A DNA stretch of 32,121 nucleotides from Lamprocystis purpurea DSM 4197 (GCF_000379525.1 NZ_KB902525.1:18622-50742), one strand, 5' to 3'. Positions 17,339 through 26,451 are shown, counted from the stretch's first letter. A program made the numbers and translations. Notes: generated from the letters alone by a model not told the origin.

Positions 17339-20017
17339 TCACAACACCTTGGCCACCAACTTGATCGCCGGATCCTGCGGATCGTTCTCGATGCGGAACC
17401 CGAGCGACTTCATCAGGGCCAGCATGCGGCTGTTGGCGGTCAGGACCTCGCCGTCCATAATGCGGAACCCGCGCAGCCGGGCGTTCGCCATCAGGGAGCG
17501 CATCAGGCGCGCGCCGATACCGAGGTTGCGGCAGTTGTCGGCGACCACGATGGCGAACTCGCACACCTCCCCGCCGGGGCGCGAGATGTAGCGCGACACC
17601 CCCACCTGGACCTCGGCGCCGTCCTGTTCGACCACCCCGATCAGCGCCAGTTCACGGTCATAGTCGATCTGGGTGAAGCGCACCAGCATCTCGGGTGTCA
17701 GCTCCTTGACGGCCTGCATGAAGCGGAAGTACTTGGTCTGCTCGGACAGCCCGCGGACGAACTCCTGCGTCATGTTGGCGTCCTCCGGGCGGATCGGGCG
17801 GATCACCAGTTCTTTGCCGTCCGGCAGTTGGACGTGCTCGATGAGGGTCACCGGGTAGGGATGGATCGCCATGTGCCCGTAGGTGGTCTGCTGCGGCGGG
17901 CGGTAGTTGACGACGATGCGGGCGTCCACCGCGATGACTTCCTTATCATTTCCAATCAATGGATTGATCTCCATGCCGATGATCTCGGGCAGTTCGCAGA
18001 CCATCTCCGAGACACGCTGCAGGGTGCGCGTCAAGGCCACCCGGTTCATGGGCGGAATCTGGTTGCGGGCCGCCATGAGCCGCGAGACACGGGTGTGGTC
18101 GATCATGGTCTGGATGATGAAGGCGTTGAGCGGGGGGAGCCCCAACGCCTGATCCTCCAGCATATCCACCTCGGTGCCGCCGGCCCCGAAGCTGATCACC
18201 GGCCCGAAAATCGGATCGCGGGTGACCCCGATCATCAGTTCGCGGGCGGCGCGTTTGGAAACCATATGCTCCACCGTCACGCCTTCGATGTGGGCATCCG
18301 GACGCAAGCGCGCGGCGCGCTCCACGATCTCGGTAAAGATCCGCCGGACCGATTGGGCATCGGTGATGTTGAGGGCCACGCCGTCCACGTCGGACTTGTA
18401 CTTCAAATCCGGCGAGTGAATCTTGACCACCACCGGGAAGCCGACCGCCTCCGCCGCCATCAGGGCCTCGTTGGCGGTGCGTGCCAAGACGGCCTGCATG
18501 GTGGGAATGCGGAAGGCGGCGAGGATCGCTTTGGCCTCGATGATGCCGAGCTGTTTGCGCCCCTCGGCCATCACCCCCTCGATGATCAGGCGCGCCCCTT
18601 CCACATCCGGGCTATCTTCCTGGGAGATGGGCTCCGGCGACTGCATCAGGAGACGCTGGTTACGCAGGTGACGGGCGAGGAAGGACATGGCCTCGATGGC
18701 CAACTCCGGGGTCTCGAACTGCGGGATATGATATTCGGCAAGCAGCGCCTTGGCGGCGGCCACGCGCTTGCCGCCCATCCAGCAGGTGAGGACGGGCTTC
18801 TTGGTCTTTTTCACCGCCTCGATCACCTGCTCCACGGTGCCCTGCGGGTCGCCGGACGTCAGCGGGGCCAGGATGACCAGGACCCCGTCGACGCCCGGAT
18901 CGGCCAGGCAGGCGTCAATGGCGATGCGGTAGCGTTCCGGGGTGGCGGTGCCCATGATGTCGACCGGGTTGCCGTGCGACCAGTGCGCCGGCAGGGCCTG
19001 TTCCAGGGTCTGGTTGGTCGTCTCCGACAGGGTCGCCAGCGACAGCCCCAAATCCTGGGCACGGTCCGCGGCGAGCACCCCGGGTCCGCCCCCGTTGGTG
19101 ATGATGGCGATGCGCTCACCAGTCAGCCGCCGGCCGGTACCGAACACCTGGGCGGCGGCGAACAGTTCCTCCAGATGATCCACCTGGACCACACCGGCCC
19201 GCTCGGTGACCGCCCGGAAGACATCGTCCGAGCCGACGAAGGCCCCGGTATGTGACTTGACGGCGCGGCTGCCGGCCGGATGGCGGCCGGCCTTGACCAC
19301 CACCACCGGCTTGAGGCGCGCCGCCGCCCGCAGTCCGCTCATGAAGCGGCGGGCGTTGCGGATGCCTTCCACATACAGCAGGATGCATTGGGTCTGGCCG
19401 TCCATGGCGAGGTAGTCGAGGATATCCCCGAAGTCCAGATCGGCCGCGGCCCCCAGGGAGACCACCGCGGAGAGCCCGAGTTCGCGCCGCTCGGACCAGT
19501 CGATCATGGCCGTGCAGATGGCCCCCGACTGGGACACCAGGGCGACGTTGCCGCGCCGCGGCATGTCCGGCCCGACACTGGCATTGAGCCCATGCTGGGG
19601 GCGCATGACCCCGAGACAGTTCGGCCCGAGCATCCGGATCCGGTTACGCCGCGCCGCTTCCACCAACCGGTCCTGGAGGGCCGCGCCGGACTCTCCGTGT
19701 TCACCGAAGCCGGTGCAGTAGACCACCGCGACCCGCACGCCGGCGGCGCCGCACTGCTCCAGAATGGCCGCTGCCTGGGCCGCCGGCGTCGCGATCAGGG
19801 CCAGATCCACATGCTTGTCGAGGCTGACCAGATCCTTGTAGCAGGGCCGCCCGGCGACCTCGTCGTACTTGGGGTTGATGGCGTAGCTGTGCCCCTTGAA
19901 GGTCCCGCCGAGCAGGTTACGGTAAACCTGACCACCGACAGAACCCTCGCTGTCACTGGCGCCGAACACGGCCACGGCACCCGGGGTGAACAACTGGTCG
20001 ACATCGGACAAGTGCAT
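17339..20017 (-). CDS. Pat-like ADP-forming acyl-CoA synthetase fused to a GNAT acetyltransferase
   Basis: An 892-aa fusion with the architecture of E. coli PatZ/YfiQ (886 aa), a lysine acetyltransferase that silences Acs. The CoA-binding domain (about 1-130, VAVFGASDSEGSVG) and succinyl-CoA-ligase-like domains (to about 470) come first. An ATP-grasp domain follows (about 480-700, VVKIHSPDLKYKSDVDGV), then a GNAT domain with the acetyl-CoA loop RNLGIGARLM in the last 170 residues. The segment KSHTGAF keeps a histidine at residue 256, the position phosphorylated in true ADP-forming acetyl-CoA synthetases; E. coli PatZ has LLNTTAG here. The protein may thus be catalytically active as a synthetase as well as an acetyltransferase. 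GGGAGG precedes the ATG at 20017. It is divergent from a deacetylase-like gene. Confidence 0.9.
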   Translation of the reverse strand: MHLSDVDQLFTPGAVAVFGASDSEGSVGGQVYRNLLGGTFKGHSYAINPKYDEVAGRPCYKDLVSLDKHVDLALIATPAAQAAAILEQCGAAGVRVAVVYCTGFGEHGESGAALQDRLVEAARRNRIRMLGPNCLGVMRPQHGLNASVGPDMPRRGNVALVSQSGAICTAMIDWSERRELGLSAVVSLGAAADLDFGDILDYLAMDGQTQCILLYVEGIRNARRFMSGLRAAARLKPVVVVKAGRHPAGSRAVKSHTGAFVGSDDVFRAVTERAGVVQVDHLEELFAAAQVFGTGRRLTGERIAIITNGGGPGVLAADRAQDLGLSLATLSETTNQTLEQALPAHWSHGNPVDIMGTATPERYRIAIDACLADPGVDGVLVILAPLTSGDPQGTVEQVIEAVKKTKKPVLTCWMGGKRVAAAKALLAEYHIPQFETPELAIEAMSFLARHLRNQRLLMQSPEPISQEDSPDVEGARLIIEGVMAEGRKQLGIIEAKAILAAFRIPTMQAVLARTANEALMAAEAVGFPVVVKIHSPDLKYKSDVDGVALNITDAQSVRRIFTEIVERAARLRPDAHIEGVTVEHMVSKRAARELMIGVTRDPIFGPVISFGAGGTEVDMLEDQALGLPPLNAFIIQTMIDHTRVSRLMAARNQIPPMNRVALTRTLQRVSEMVCELPEIIGMEINPLIGNDKEVIAVDARIVVNYRPPQQTTYGHMAIHPYPVTLIEHVQLPDGKELVIRPIRPEDANMTQEFVRGLSEQTKYFRFMQAVKELTPEMLVRFTQIDYDRELALIGVVEQDGAEVQVGVSRYISRPGGEVCEFAIVVADNCRNLGIGARLMRSLMANARLRGFRIMDGEVLTANSRMLALMKSLGFRIENDPQDPAIKLVAKVL

Positions 20018-20179
20018 CTGGACTGCCCTCCCGGGCTGAATTAGGGTTAAGCTTCAGCGACGCCGCGCAGACGAGGCCCGGCGGACAACCAAAGTATCGG
20101 TAACGAGAATCGCCCGCAATGCCTGACCGGTCACACTGCGACCGGATCGACTGCTGCGGTCGCGCGACGGGGATAGCCC
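20018..20179. promoter_or_regulatory. Shared divergent promoter region of the Pat-like and HDAC-like genes
   Basis: A 162-bp gap between two outward-facing start codons, so both promoters must lie here or overlap. It contains an inverted repeat CCGGTC (20127-20132) / GACCGG (20140-20145), a possible operator. No strong consensus promoter is seen. Confidence 0.45.
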
Positions 20180-21112
20180 ATGAGCTTAGCTTTCATTTCC
20201 CACGATACCTGCAAAGAGCATGAGATGGGTGACTACCACCCGGAGTGCCCGGCGCGACTGCACGCGATCAAGGACCGCATGATCGCCTCCGGCATGGAGA
20301 TGCTGGTCACCCACTATGACGCACCCCAGGCCAGCATCGAGCAACTGGCACGCGTCCACGACCGCGATTACATTCGCAAGATCTTCGATACGGCACCCAC
20401 GACCGGTCCGGGTCTGGCCTGGGTGGACGGGGACACGGCCATGAACAGCCGCACCCTGCCGGCCGCGCTGCACTCCGCCGGCGCCGCCATCCTTGGAGTC
20501 GATCTGGTGATGAGCGGCAAACATCCGACCGCGTTCTGCTGCGTCCGCCCACCGGGTCATCATGCCGGGCGCAGTTCCGCGGCGGGCTTCTGCTTCTTCA
20601 ACAACGTGGCGGTCGGCGCGGCCCACGCATTGGAACAGCATCAGCTCAAACGCGTCGCCATCGTCGACTTCGATGTGCATCACGGCAACGGCACCGAAGA
20701 CATCTTTATCGACGACCCGCGGGTGCTGTTCTGCTCCAGTTTCCAGCATCCCTTCTATCCGGGCACCGGCGCCGATACGGTCGCGCCGAACATCATCAAC
20801 CTGCCCCTGCCGCGACTCACCAGCGGGGCCGACTTCCGCGCCGCCGTGGAGCGCGCCTGGCTGCCCCGCCTCGACGCCTTCGCCCCGGAACTGATCCTGG
20901 TCTCGGCGGGGTTCGACGGCCACGCCGAAGACGACATGGCACACTTCAACCTGCGTGAACCGGATTACGCCTGGATCACGCGGGAACTGCACAAGCTTGC
21001 CGGGCGCCATGCCCAGGAGCGCATCGTCTCCTGTCTGGAGGGAGGCTACACCCTCTCGGCCCTGGGGCGCTGCGTCAGCACGCATGTGGACGAGTTGATC
21101 GGGCACGCCTGA
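20180..21112 (+). CDS. Class II histone-deacetylase-like amidohydrolase
   Basis: A 310-aa zinc amidohydrolase of the HDAC / acetoin-utilisation / acetylpolyamine hydrolase superfamily. Visible active-site elements are RPPGHHAG with the paired histidines 127-128, the zinc ligands Asp165 and His167 in DFDVHHGNGT and Asp246 in SAGFDGH, and the EGGY tyrosine near residue 290. The length is typical for bacterial members. It would remove acetyl groups from lysines, polyamines or small amides. Because it is transcribed divergently from the Pat-like acetyltransferase, a role as the matching eraser of acetylation is plausible (inference). The initiator at 20180 follows GGGG-rich sequence; a GTTAGC-type alternative is not needed. 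Confidence 0.92.
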   Translation: MSLAFISHDTCKEHEMGDYHPECPARLHAIKDRMIASGMEMLVTHYDAPQASIEQLARVHDRDYIRKIFDTAPTTGPGLAWVDGDTAMNSRTLPAALHSAGAAILGVDLVMSGKHPTAFCCVRPPGHHAGRSSAAGFCFFNNVAVGAAHALEQHQLKRVAIVDFDVHHGNGTEDIFIDDPRVLFCSSFQHPFYPGTGADTVAPNIINLPLPRLTSGADFRAAVERAWLPRLDAFAPELILVSAGFDGHAEDDMAHFNLREPDYAWITRELHKLAGRHAQERIVSCLEGGYTLSALGRCVSTHVDELIGHA

Positions 21113-21143
21113 TCACCGAACACCGAATACCGCCGATGCGCGT

Positions 21144-21440
21144 TTGCTGCACCGCAGCAACCAAGGATAGGCGGGTTCGGCAACGGATGCAACGCATCGC
21201 CTGAGTCCAAGAGACCGGAGTTCAAGTCAGACCCGCGGGCGGATGCCCGCTCCTGGGAACTGAGGCAGGGTTTCTGAAGGAGATATCGCCTTCGTACCTG
21301 ATATTCAGACAGACCCTTGGTGTAGGGGCGGGTTTGAAACCCGCCCCTACGTCCGGTTATCGCGTCCGAATGCGATATTTGGCCGCTGAAGCCGGTGGCC
21401 TTTGCATGGGGCGTGGCGGGGGCGGGTTTGCAACCCGCCC
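21144..21440. repeat. Cluster of hairpin repeats between two convergent genes
   Basis: Four hairpins: TTGCTGC/GCAGCAA (21144-21160); GCGGGC/GCCCGC (21235-21250); 14-bp perfect arms GTAGGGGCGGGTTT / AAACCCGCCCCTAC (21322-21350); and GGGCGGGTT/AACCCGCCC (21420-21440). The words at 21288-21313 and 21347-21368 recur at 25881-25970. The region lies between the 3' ends of the HDAC-like and NACHT genes and may act as a bidirectional transcription barrier. No gene is seen in 21113-21471. Confidence 0.75.
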
Positions 21441-21471
21441 TCCGGTCAGGCCATATCGCGTGGGAAGCGCG

Positions 21472-24249
21472 TCAAACCGCCTCATCCGACAACGACAGCA
21501 CGAGACGAAAGCCGATGTCCCGCGCGGTTTCACGTGTCGCCGCGCGCGCGCGGGCCGTGGTCCTGGTCCGCAACGGACCCGCGTCGAAGGATCCCCCGCG
21601 CACGATGCGCGCGCCCTCGGCATCCGCGTCGTTACGGCCGTCACCGACCTGGTATGGATAGGGCCGATCCCGACTCAGGGTCCATTCCCAGACGTTACCG
21701 CCCATGTCCGCGACGCCCTCGGGCGTAGCGCCCAGGGGGAACAGGCCAACGGCGGACGGCTCACCGAGGGTCCCGAGGCAGTTGGCACAACCGTCCCCGA
21801 AGCGGTCGCCCCAGGGATAGACGCGTCCCTGAGTGCCACGTGCCGCCAGCGCCCACTCGGCCTCGGTGGGCAGGCGCAGGCCATAGCCGGCCGGCAGACT
21901 GGTGCGGCGCTTGCGTAACATGGTGTCGAGCCAGGCGGCATAGGCGACCGCCTCAAACCAGGTGACACCGACCACCGGACGATTGGTCTCGGCGCGCTGA
22001 CGCAGCCAACCCGCCGGCTCCTTACGCCGCTGACCATGACACCAGACCCATCCCAACTCGGACCACCACTCGCGCCGTTCATAGCCGCGCGCCGCGACGA
22101 AGACACGGAATTGGCCGACGGTGACCGGGTAGCGTCCGATCCAGAAGGCATAGTCCAGTGCGACCGGTAAGTCCCCTCCAAGCTCGTTGGGCAGCACCCC
22201 GGCCACATCGGGAGAACAGCCCAACACGACCTGGCCCGGTTTGATCGCCACCATGCCCAGGGCTCGCTCGTGTTCGCCGTGATAGCGCGCCGGGAGTTCG
22301 AAACCCCGACGTTCGAAACGCGGGTCGCCGAGTCGGGCCAACACGGCCGCGGCGGCCGCCCGCTCCCCCAAATGCAGCGCGCCGGACTCCACCAGGGCCG
22401 CCAGGCGGTGACGAACACGCTGCACACTCCTGGCGCCGGGTGGCGTATCGGCGGCCCGCCCATAGCCGATGGCGATAGCCACCTCGCCCGCCAGCCAGAC
22501 ACGGCGCCACAAGGCATCGCCCAAGTCGGCGTCGGGTGGACACAGGCACTCGATCAGATCCAAGGGCCGCCCAACCTCACGCTGGCTATGGACCAGGAAG
22601 CCGACCGCATGCAGAATGGTCTCGCGCCAGTAGGTTTGGTCATGGACACGATCAGCCACTTGCTGCGCAAAGTCCGGTGCATGAGCCACCGCGCAACCGG
22701 CCAGATACTCGCGTATCGCCCGGTGCGGGAAGTCGTAGACCGCCGGCCGCTCCTCGCACAGTAGACCAGCGCGCTGCTTGATCAACTCCGTGAGCGATTG
22801 CGCCCAGTCCACATCCTGGCGCGGATGCAGCAACCGCAGCGCGGTGACCAACTCGGTCTCACCAACGCCGGCGGCCACGCCTTGGCCGGGATCGGTCGAT
22901 GACCGGTCGGTGCCCCCTTGGTGCTGTATCACCGTCGACAGACGCTCGCACAGGCTGATGGCATCGCAACGATCCCGCCGGGCCTCCCGCAGCAGATCGG
23001 TAATGCGCGTATCCTCGGCATCCAACCCGCGATCCATCCGCGAAAAGAGCACATCGACGGCACCCTCGAACAACCGCGCCCGCTCCTCCCGCAGTTCACG
23101 ACGATCAGTGAAGACCAGCGCCATGAGCGTGAGCAACAGGGGATTGGATGCCAGGCGCGAGCAATGGGAACGCCTGACTTCCTGGCGAAAGGTATCCGCC
23201 AGAGCCTCCGCCTCGGTCAACAAGAGCGCGCCGTGGGCACTCAACTCCTGGAACCAGTCGGTCGCGAAACGGTCCACCTGATCGCGCCCGAAGGGCTGCA
23301 GGACGGCGATCGGAAACTCCGCTTCCGGCAACCGCCAATCGGGATGCTGGTAGGCAAACACCCGGCTGGTGAGGACGAAGCGGCACTTGGGTGCCTCCCG
23401 ACGAAACTCGATCAGACTCGCACGCACCTGGGACAGCCCGCTGGGATGAACCTCATCCAGCCCGTCCCACAGCACCAGGGCACGCCCCTCGTGGATCGCC
23501 GCTTCCAGTGCCGACAGACAAAAGCCCAGGTTACGATCGGTCAACTCGTAACGCAGAAACCCCCACACCAACCGCTTGTCGGACTGCTCCGACCGGTCCT
23601 GCGCGGCCAACCAGGTACTGAAATCGCGCAACCGCAAGAGCACCGGGATACACGACCACTCGGTTTCCGGCCAACCGGGCAGTGCGGTCCGATCCCCGGT
23701 CGCCAGGACGTGGGCGAGAAAGGCAAGCAGCGTGGATTTGCCCGAGCCGGCCTCACCCAGGATCACCAGCGAACGGCGTAAACAAATCGCTTCCAGCGCG
23801 CTGAGGCCGCGCGCCCGATCCCGATCCAGGATGCGCTCGGCATTCGGGTCGAACGCCGGATAGGTCACCGGGAGGCCGCGCCCGGCCTCCACGAGTACCC
23901 GTTTCGCCGTCTCCTCGGGCAGCGCGAGATCAGTCATCAGCGGCACGTAAAGGTTGACGATGCCGCGGCTATCACCCGTTCGGCTCGTGATGCCGCGCAG
24001 TGGCAGCGAACGGGTACGCCACGCCAGCACCCGCCGCAGGCAGTCGAGTTGCCCATCGGGGGAACTGGGACGCTCGCCGACGAAGATCCCTTTAAGGATC
24101 GCTGGATCTGCGGCGGCCGGCGGTCGAACGGTCGCCGCTTGGCCGGCGACCTGCATCGACAAACGTGCATTCAGAGCACGACGCTGCTCTTCCAACGCGA
24201 CCAGCTGCGCACGCAATCGTGACGCTTCCGAACTGTTATCCTTAGTCAC
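21472..24249 (-). CDS. NACHT NTPase with C-terminal FGE/SUMF1-like domain (NLR-like candidate immune sensor)
   Basis: A 925-aa protein. After a short coiled coil (about 8-36) and an unassigned N-terminal region comes a NACHT-type P-loop domain: Walker A GEAGSGKS (165-172), Walker B LVLWDGLDEV (258-267) and sensor LTSR (293-296). A helical region with FPHRAIREYLAG follows, typical after NACHT. Residues about 664-925 form a formylglycine-generating-enzyme-like fold (FWIGRYPVTVGQFRVFV, LPTEAEWALAARG, GGNVWEWT, IVRGGSF, DIGFRLV). The cysteine pair of active FGE is missing from the RGGSF-to-GFR segment, so this is probably a binding module. NACHT proteins of bacteria include anti-phage sensors. 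The GTG at 24249 with GGGGGGC upstream is preferred to a longer extension that would run almost into the photolyase start. Confidence 0.88.
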   Translation of the reverse strand: MTKDNSSEASRLRAQLVALEEQRRALNARLSMQVAGQAATVRPPAAADPAILKGIFVGERPSSPDGQLDCLRRVLAWRTRSLPLRGITSRTGDSRGIVNLYVPLMTDLALPEETAKRVLVEAGRGLPVTYPAFDPNAERILDRDRARGLSALEAICLRRSLVILGEAGSGKSTLLAFLAHVLATGDRTALPGWPETEWSCIPVLLRLRDFSTWLAAQDRSEQSDKRLVWGFLRYELTDRNLGFCLSALEAAIHEGRALVLWDGLDEVHPSGLSQVRASLIEFRREAPKCRFVLTSRVFAYQHPDWRLPEAEFPIAVLQPFGRDQVDRFATDWFQELSAHGALLLTEAEALADTFRQEVRRSHCSRLASNPLLLTLMALVFTDRRELREERARLFEGAVDVLFSRMDRGLDAEDTRITDLLREARRDRCDAISLCERLSTVIQHQGGTDRSSTDPGQGVAAGVGETELVTALRLLHPRQDVDWAQSLTELIKQRAGLLCEERPAVYDFPHRAIREYLAGCAVAHAPDFAQQVADRVHDQTYWRETILHAVGFLVHSQREVGRPLDLIECLCPPDADLGDALWRRVWLAGEVAIAIGYGRAADTPPGARSVQRVRHRLAALVESGALHLGERAAAAAVLARLGDPRFERRGFELPARYHGEHERALGMVAIKPGQVVLGCSPDVAGVLPNELGGDLPVALDYAFWIGRYPVTVGQFRVFVAARGYERREWWSELGWVWCHGQRRKEPAGWLRQRAETNRPVVGVTWFEAVAYAAWLDTMLRKRRTSLPAGYGLRLPTEAEWALAARGTQGRVYPWGDRFGDGCANCLGTLGEPSAVGLFPLGATPEGVADMGGNVWEWTLSRDRPYPYQVGDGRNDADAEGARIVRGGSFDAGPLRTRTTARARAATRETARDIGFRLVLSLSDEAV

Positions 24250-24390
24250 GGCTGCCCCCCATGACAGACCTGGATGATCCCTTGCGGAGTTTCCCGCCAA
24301 TGACCGGCAACGTGACAGCGCCGCCCGTTCGCGGCAACGCGGTGCGTCGCGCCGCCGCGCACACGCTGCCTCCACCTGTCAGACTCAAGC
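24250..24390. promoter_or_regulatory. Divergent intergenic region between the NACHT and photolyase genes
   Basis: 141 bp separate the two outward start codons, so both promoters are expected here. No clear -35/-10 pair or operator could be picked out by eye. Confidence 0.35.
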
Positions 24391-25857
24391 ATGCCTAACA
24401 TCGCAATCCTTTGGTTCCGGCGCGATCTGCGCCTCACTGACAATCCGGCCCTGCTCCAGGCCATGGCGGACAATGATCAGGTGCTGCCGCTCTATATTCA
24501 CGCCCCGGCCGACGAGATTCCCTGGGCTCCAGGAGCAGCGAGTCGCTGGTGGCTGCATTGGAGCTTACAGGACCTTGATCGTTCACTGCGCGAACGCGGC
24601 AGCCGCCTGGTCATCGACGCCGGCGAGGCACTCGCGGTGATCCAACGGAGGGTAGCGCAGACCGGCGCGACCCGCGTTTATTGGAACCGCCTTTACGATC
24701 CGGCCACCCGTGCGCGCGACACCCGGATCAAGCTCGCCCTGCGCGCTCAGGGGCTTGTAGCCGAAAGCCACAATGCGCTGCTGTTGCGCGAGCCCTGGAC
24801 CATCCTGAATGCCACCGGAGATCCGTACAAAGTGTACAGCGCTTTCTGGCGCAAGTCGTCCCCCGGATTGGCTGGCTGCACCCCGGTGCCGACACCGCCC
24901 GGATTCCGGCCGGCACCGGCGGCGGACAGCCTGCGCAGCGAGAACCTGGGGCTGTTACCGCGAATTGCCTGGGATCAGGGCCTGCGCAAGCGCTGGCAAC
25001 CCGGCGCCGACGCCGCGATGAACCGTGCGATCCGATTTCTCGACAGCGCGCTGGACGCTTACGCCCAGGGTCGGGACCTTCCCGGCACCACGGGCACCTC
25101 CAGTCTCTCACCCTATCTGCACTTCGGCGAGATCGGCCCGCGTCAGGTGCTGGCCCTGATCGCCGCGCGCTACGGGACGGTGGAGGCACCTGCCGCTGAG
25201 GCCTATGTGCGCGAACTCGGCTGGCGGGAGTTCGCGCATCACCTGCTCTACCACTTCCCGCACACCGCGACCGATCCCCTCGACCCGCGCTTCGCCCGTT
25301 ATCCGTGGCGCACCGAGGGCACTGCCGAACTGCTCGCCGCCTGGCAACAAGGCCGCACCGGCATCCCCCTGGTCGACGCCGGGATGCGTGAACTGTGGCA
25401 CACCGGCTGGATGCACAATCGGGTGCGGATGGTGGTTGCTTCCTTCCTGACCAAGAATCTGCGCCTGCCCTGGCAGGCCGGCGCCGCCTGGTTCTGGGAC
25501 ACGCTGGTGGACGCGGACCTGGCGGCCAACACCCTGGGCTGGCAATGGACTGCCGGCTGCGGGGCCGATGCCGCCCCCTACTTCCGGGTCTTCAATCCGG
25601 TTCGTCAGGGCGAGCGGTTCGACCCCCAAGGCACCTATGTGCGGCGCTGGTGCCCGGAGTTGGCCGGTCTGCCCGACAAGTTCATCCATCAGCCATGGGC
25701 CGCCCCCGCCGCGACGCTACGCGCGGCCGGCCTGACCCTGGGGGCCGACTATCCGCCACCCAGCGTCGATCTGGCGCGCTCGCGGCTGGAAGCGCTGGCC
25801 GGGTTTGAAACGATCAAGGGCTCCACCGACGGAGGGCAAGACGCCGCGCGGTCATAG
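24391..25857 (+). CDS. phrB: Class I deoxyribodipyrimidine photolyase
   Basis: A 488-aa flavoprotein that uses light to split cyclobutane pyrimidine dimers. The N-terminal Rossmann-like antenna domain starts with ILWFRRDLRLTDNPAL. The C-terminal FAD-binding helical domain shows TTGTSSLSPYLHFGEIGPRQ, ELGWREFAHHLLYHFP, GMRELWHTGWMHNRVRM, then FLTKNL, DTLVDADLAANTLGWQW and GCGADAAPYFRVFNP. These carry the residues that hold FAD and DNA and the tryptophan electron chain. Length and motifs fit bacterial CPD photolyases closely; a cryptochrome is less likely. It fits a light-exposed phototroph. Confidence 0.94.
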   Translation: MPNIAILWFRRDLRLTDNPALLQAMADNDQVLPLYIHAPADEIPWAPGAASRWWLHWSLQDLDRSLRERGSRLVIDAGEALAVIQRRVAQTGATRVYWNRLYDPATRARDTRIKLALRAQGLVAESHNALLLREPWTILNATGDPYKVYSAFWRKSSPGLAGCTPVPTPPGFRPAPAADSLRSENLGLLPRIAWDQGLRKRWQPGADAAMNRAIRFLDSALDAYAQGRDLPGTTGTSSLSPYLHFGEIGPRQVLALIAARYGTVEAPAAEAYVRELGWREFAHHLLYHFPHTATDPLDPRFARYPWRTEGTAELLAAWQQGRTGIPLVDAGMRELWHTGWMHNRVRMVVASFLTKNLRLPWQAGAAWFWDTLVDADLAANTLGWQWTAGCGADAAPYFRVFNPVRQGERFDPQGTYVRRWCPELAGLPDKFIHQPWAAPAATLRAAGLTLGADYPPPSVDLARSRLEALAGFETIKGSTDGGQDAARS

Positions 25858-25876
25858 CCCCCCCATGGGCGCCATT

Positions 25877-25971
25877 TATAGCCTTCGTACCTGATATCCG
25901 GACAGACACGCGTGTCGGGGCTACGTCCGGCTATCACGTCCGACGTCCGGCTATCACGTCCGATGGCTATA
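25877..25971. repeat. 95-bp imperfect palindromic element with an internal tandem duplication
   Basis: Outer arms TATAGCC (25877-25883) and GGCTATA (25965-25971). Inside, GATATCCGGAC pairs with GTCCGGCTATC with one mismatch. CGTCCGGCTATCACGTCCGA is present twice in perfect tandem (25924-25943, 25944-25963). Words CCTTCGTACCTGATAT and CTACGTCCGG are shared with 21288-21368, so this is a second copy of that element without the extra 29-bp hairpin. Confidence 0.75.
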
Positions 25972-25980
25972 CCGGCCGCC

Positions 25981-26448
25981 TCACCAATCCTTATATGGAT
26001 GCCGTGCCAGGTTGGCATTGGAGTAACGCGGATCGGCCGTGACCTCGGCACCCGCCCAAGGCGGCAGAGACACATGCTCGTCAGCGCGCTTCAGTTCGAT
26101 CTCAGCCAGTTCCAGACCTTCATTGGACCCGCTGAAGACGTCCAGATCCCACATGCGGTCGCCGTAATGGACCCGATAACGCACCTTCGAAATCACCGGC
26201 AGGATCGCCAGTTCGCGCAGCATGGCCTGCGCATCCGCGGGCGGAATGGGGTACTCGAATTCGGACCGGGTGATGCCGTGCGGCGGTCCCTTGATGGTGA
26301 GGTAGGCATCATCCTCCTTCATCCGCACCCGCAAGGTCAGGGTGCCGGTCGTCGCCAGATAGCCCTGGACAATCTGCCACTCCTGCTCGACCGCTTCACG
26401 CCATGCGTCATTTTTTACCAGAAACTTACGCTCGATTTCGAGTGCCAT
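25981..26448 (-). CDS. CYTH-domain triphosphate tunnel metalloenzyme
   Basis: A 155-aa CYTH protein with the hallmark EIERKF (ExExK) at residues 4-9 and the alternating charged strands of the tunnel fold (LTLRVRMKEDDAYLTIKG, SKVRYRVHYGDRMWDLDVF, LELAEIELKRADE). Bacterial proteins of this size are mostly inorganic triphosphatases, while some class IV adenylate cyclases share the fold; triphosphatase is more likely. It starts 3 bp after the rlmD stop, and its ribosome-binding site GGAGG lies inside the last codons of rlmD, so the two are translationally coupled. Confidence 0.9.
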   Translation of the reverse strand: MALEIERKFLVKNDAWREAVEQEWQIVQGYLATTGTLTLRVRMKEDDAYLTIKGPPHGITRSEFEYPIPPADAQAMLRELAILPVISKVRYRVHYGDRMWDLDVFSGSNEGLELAEIELKRADEHVSLPPWAGAEVTADPRYSNANLARHPYKDW

Positions 26449-26451
26449 TAC

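Noticed and set aside
17828-19255. Long plus-strand open frame opposite the Pat-like gene
   Set aside because: It is low-complexity H/G/R/D-rich antisense sequence with no recognisable domain.
21480-21620. Possible DGR variable region at the 3' end of the NACHT-FGE gene
   Set aside because: The segment is not enriched in AAC/AAT-type codons, and no template repeat or reverse transcriptase is present in the window.
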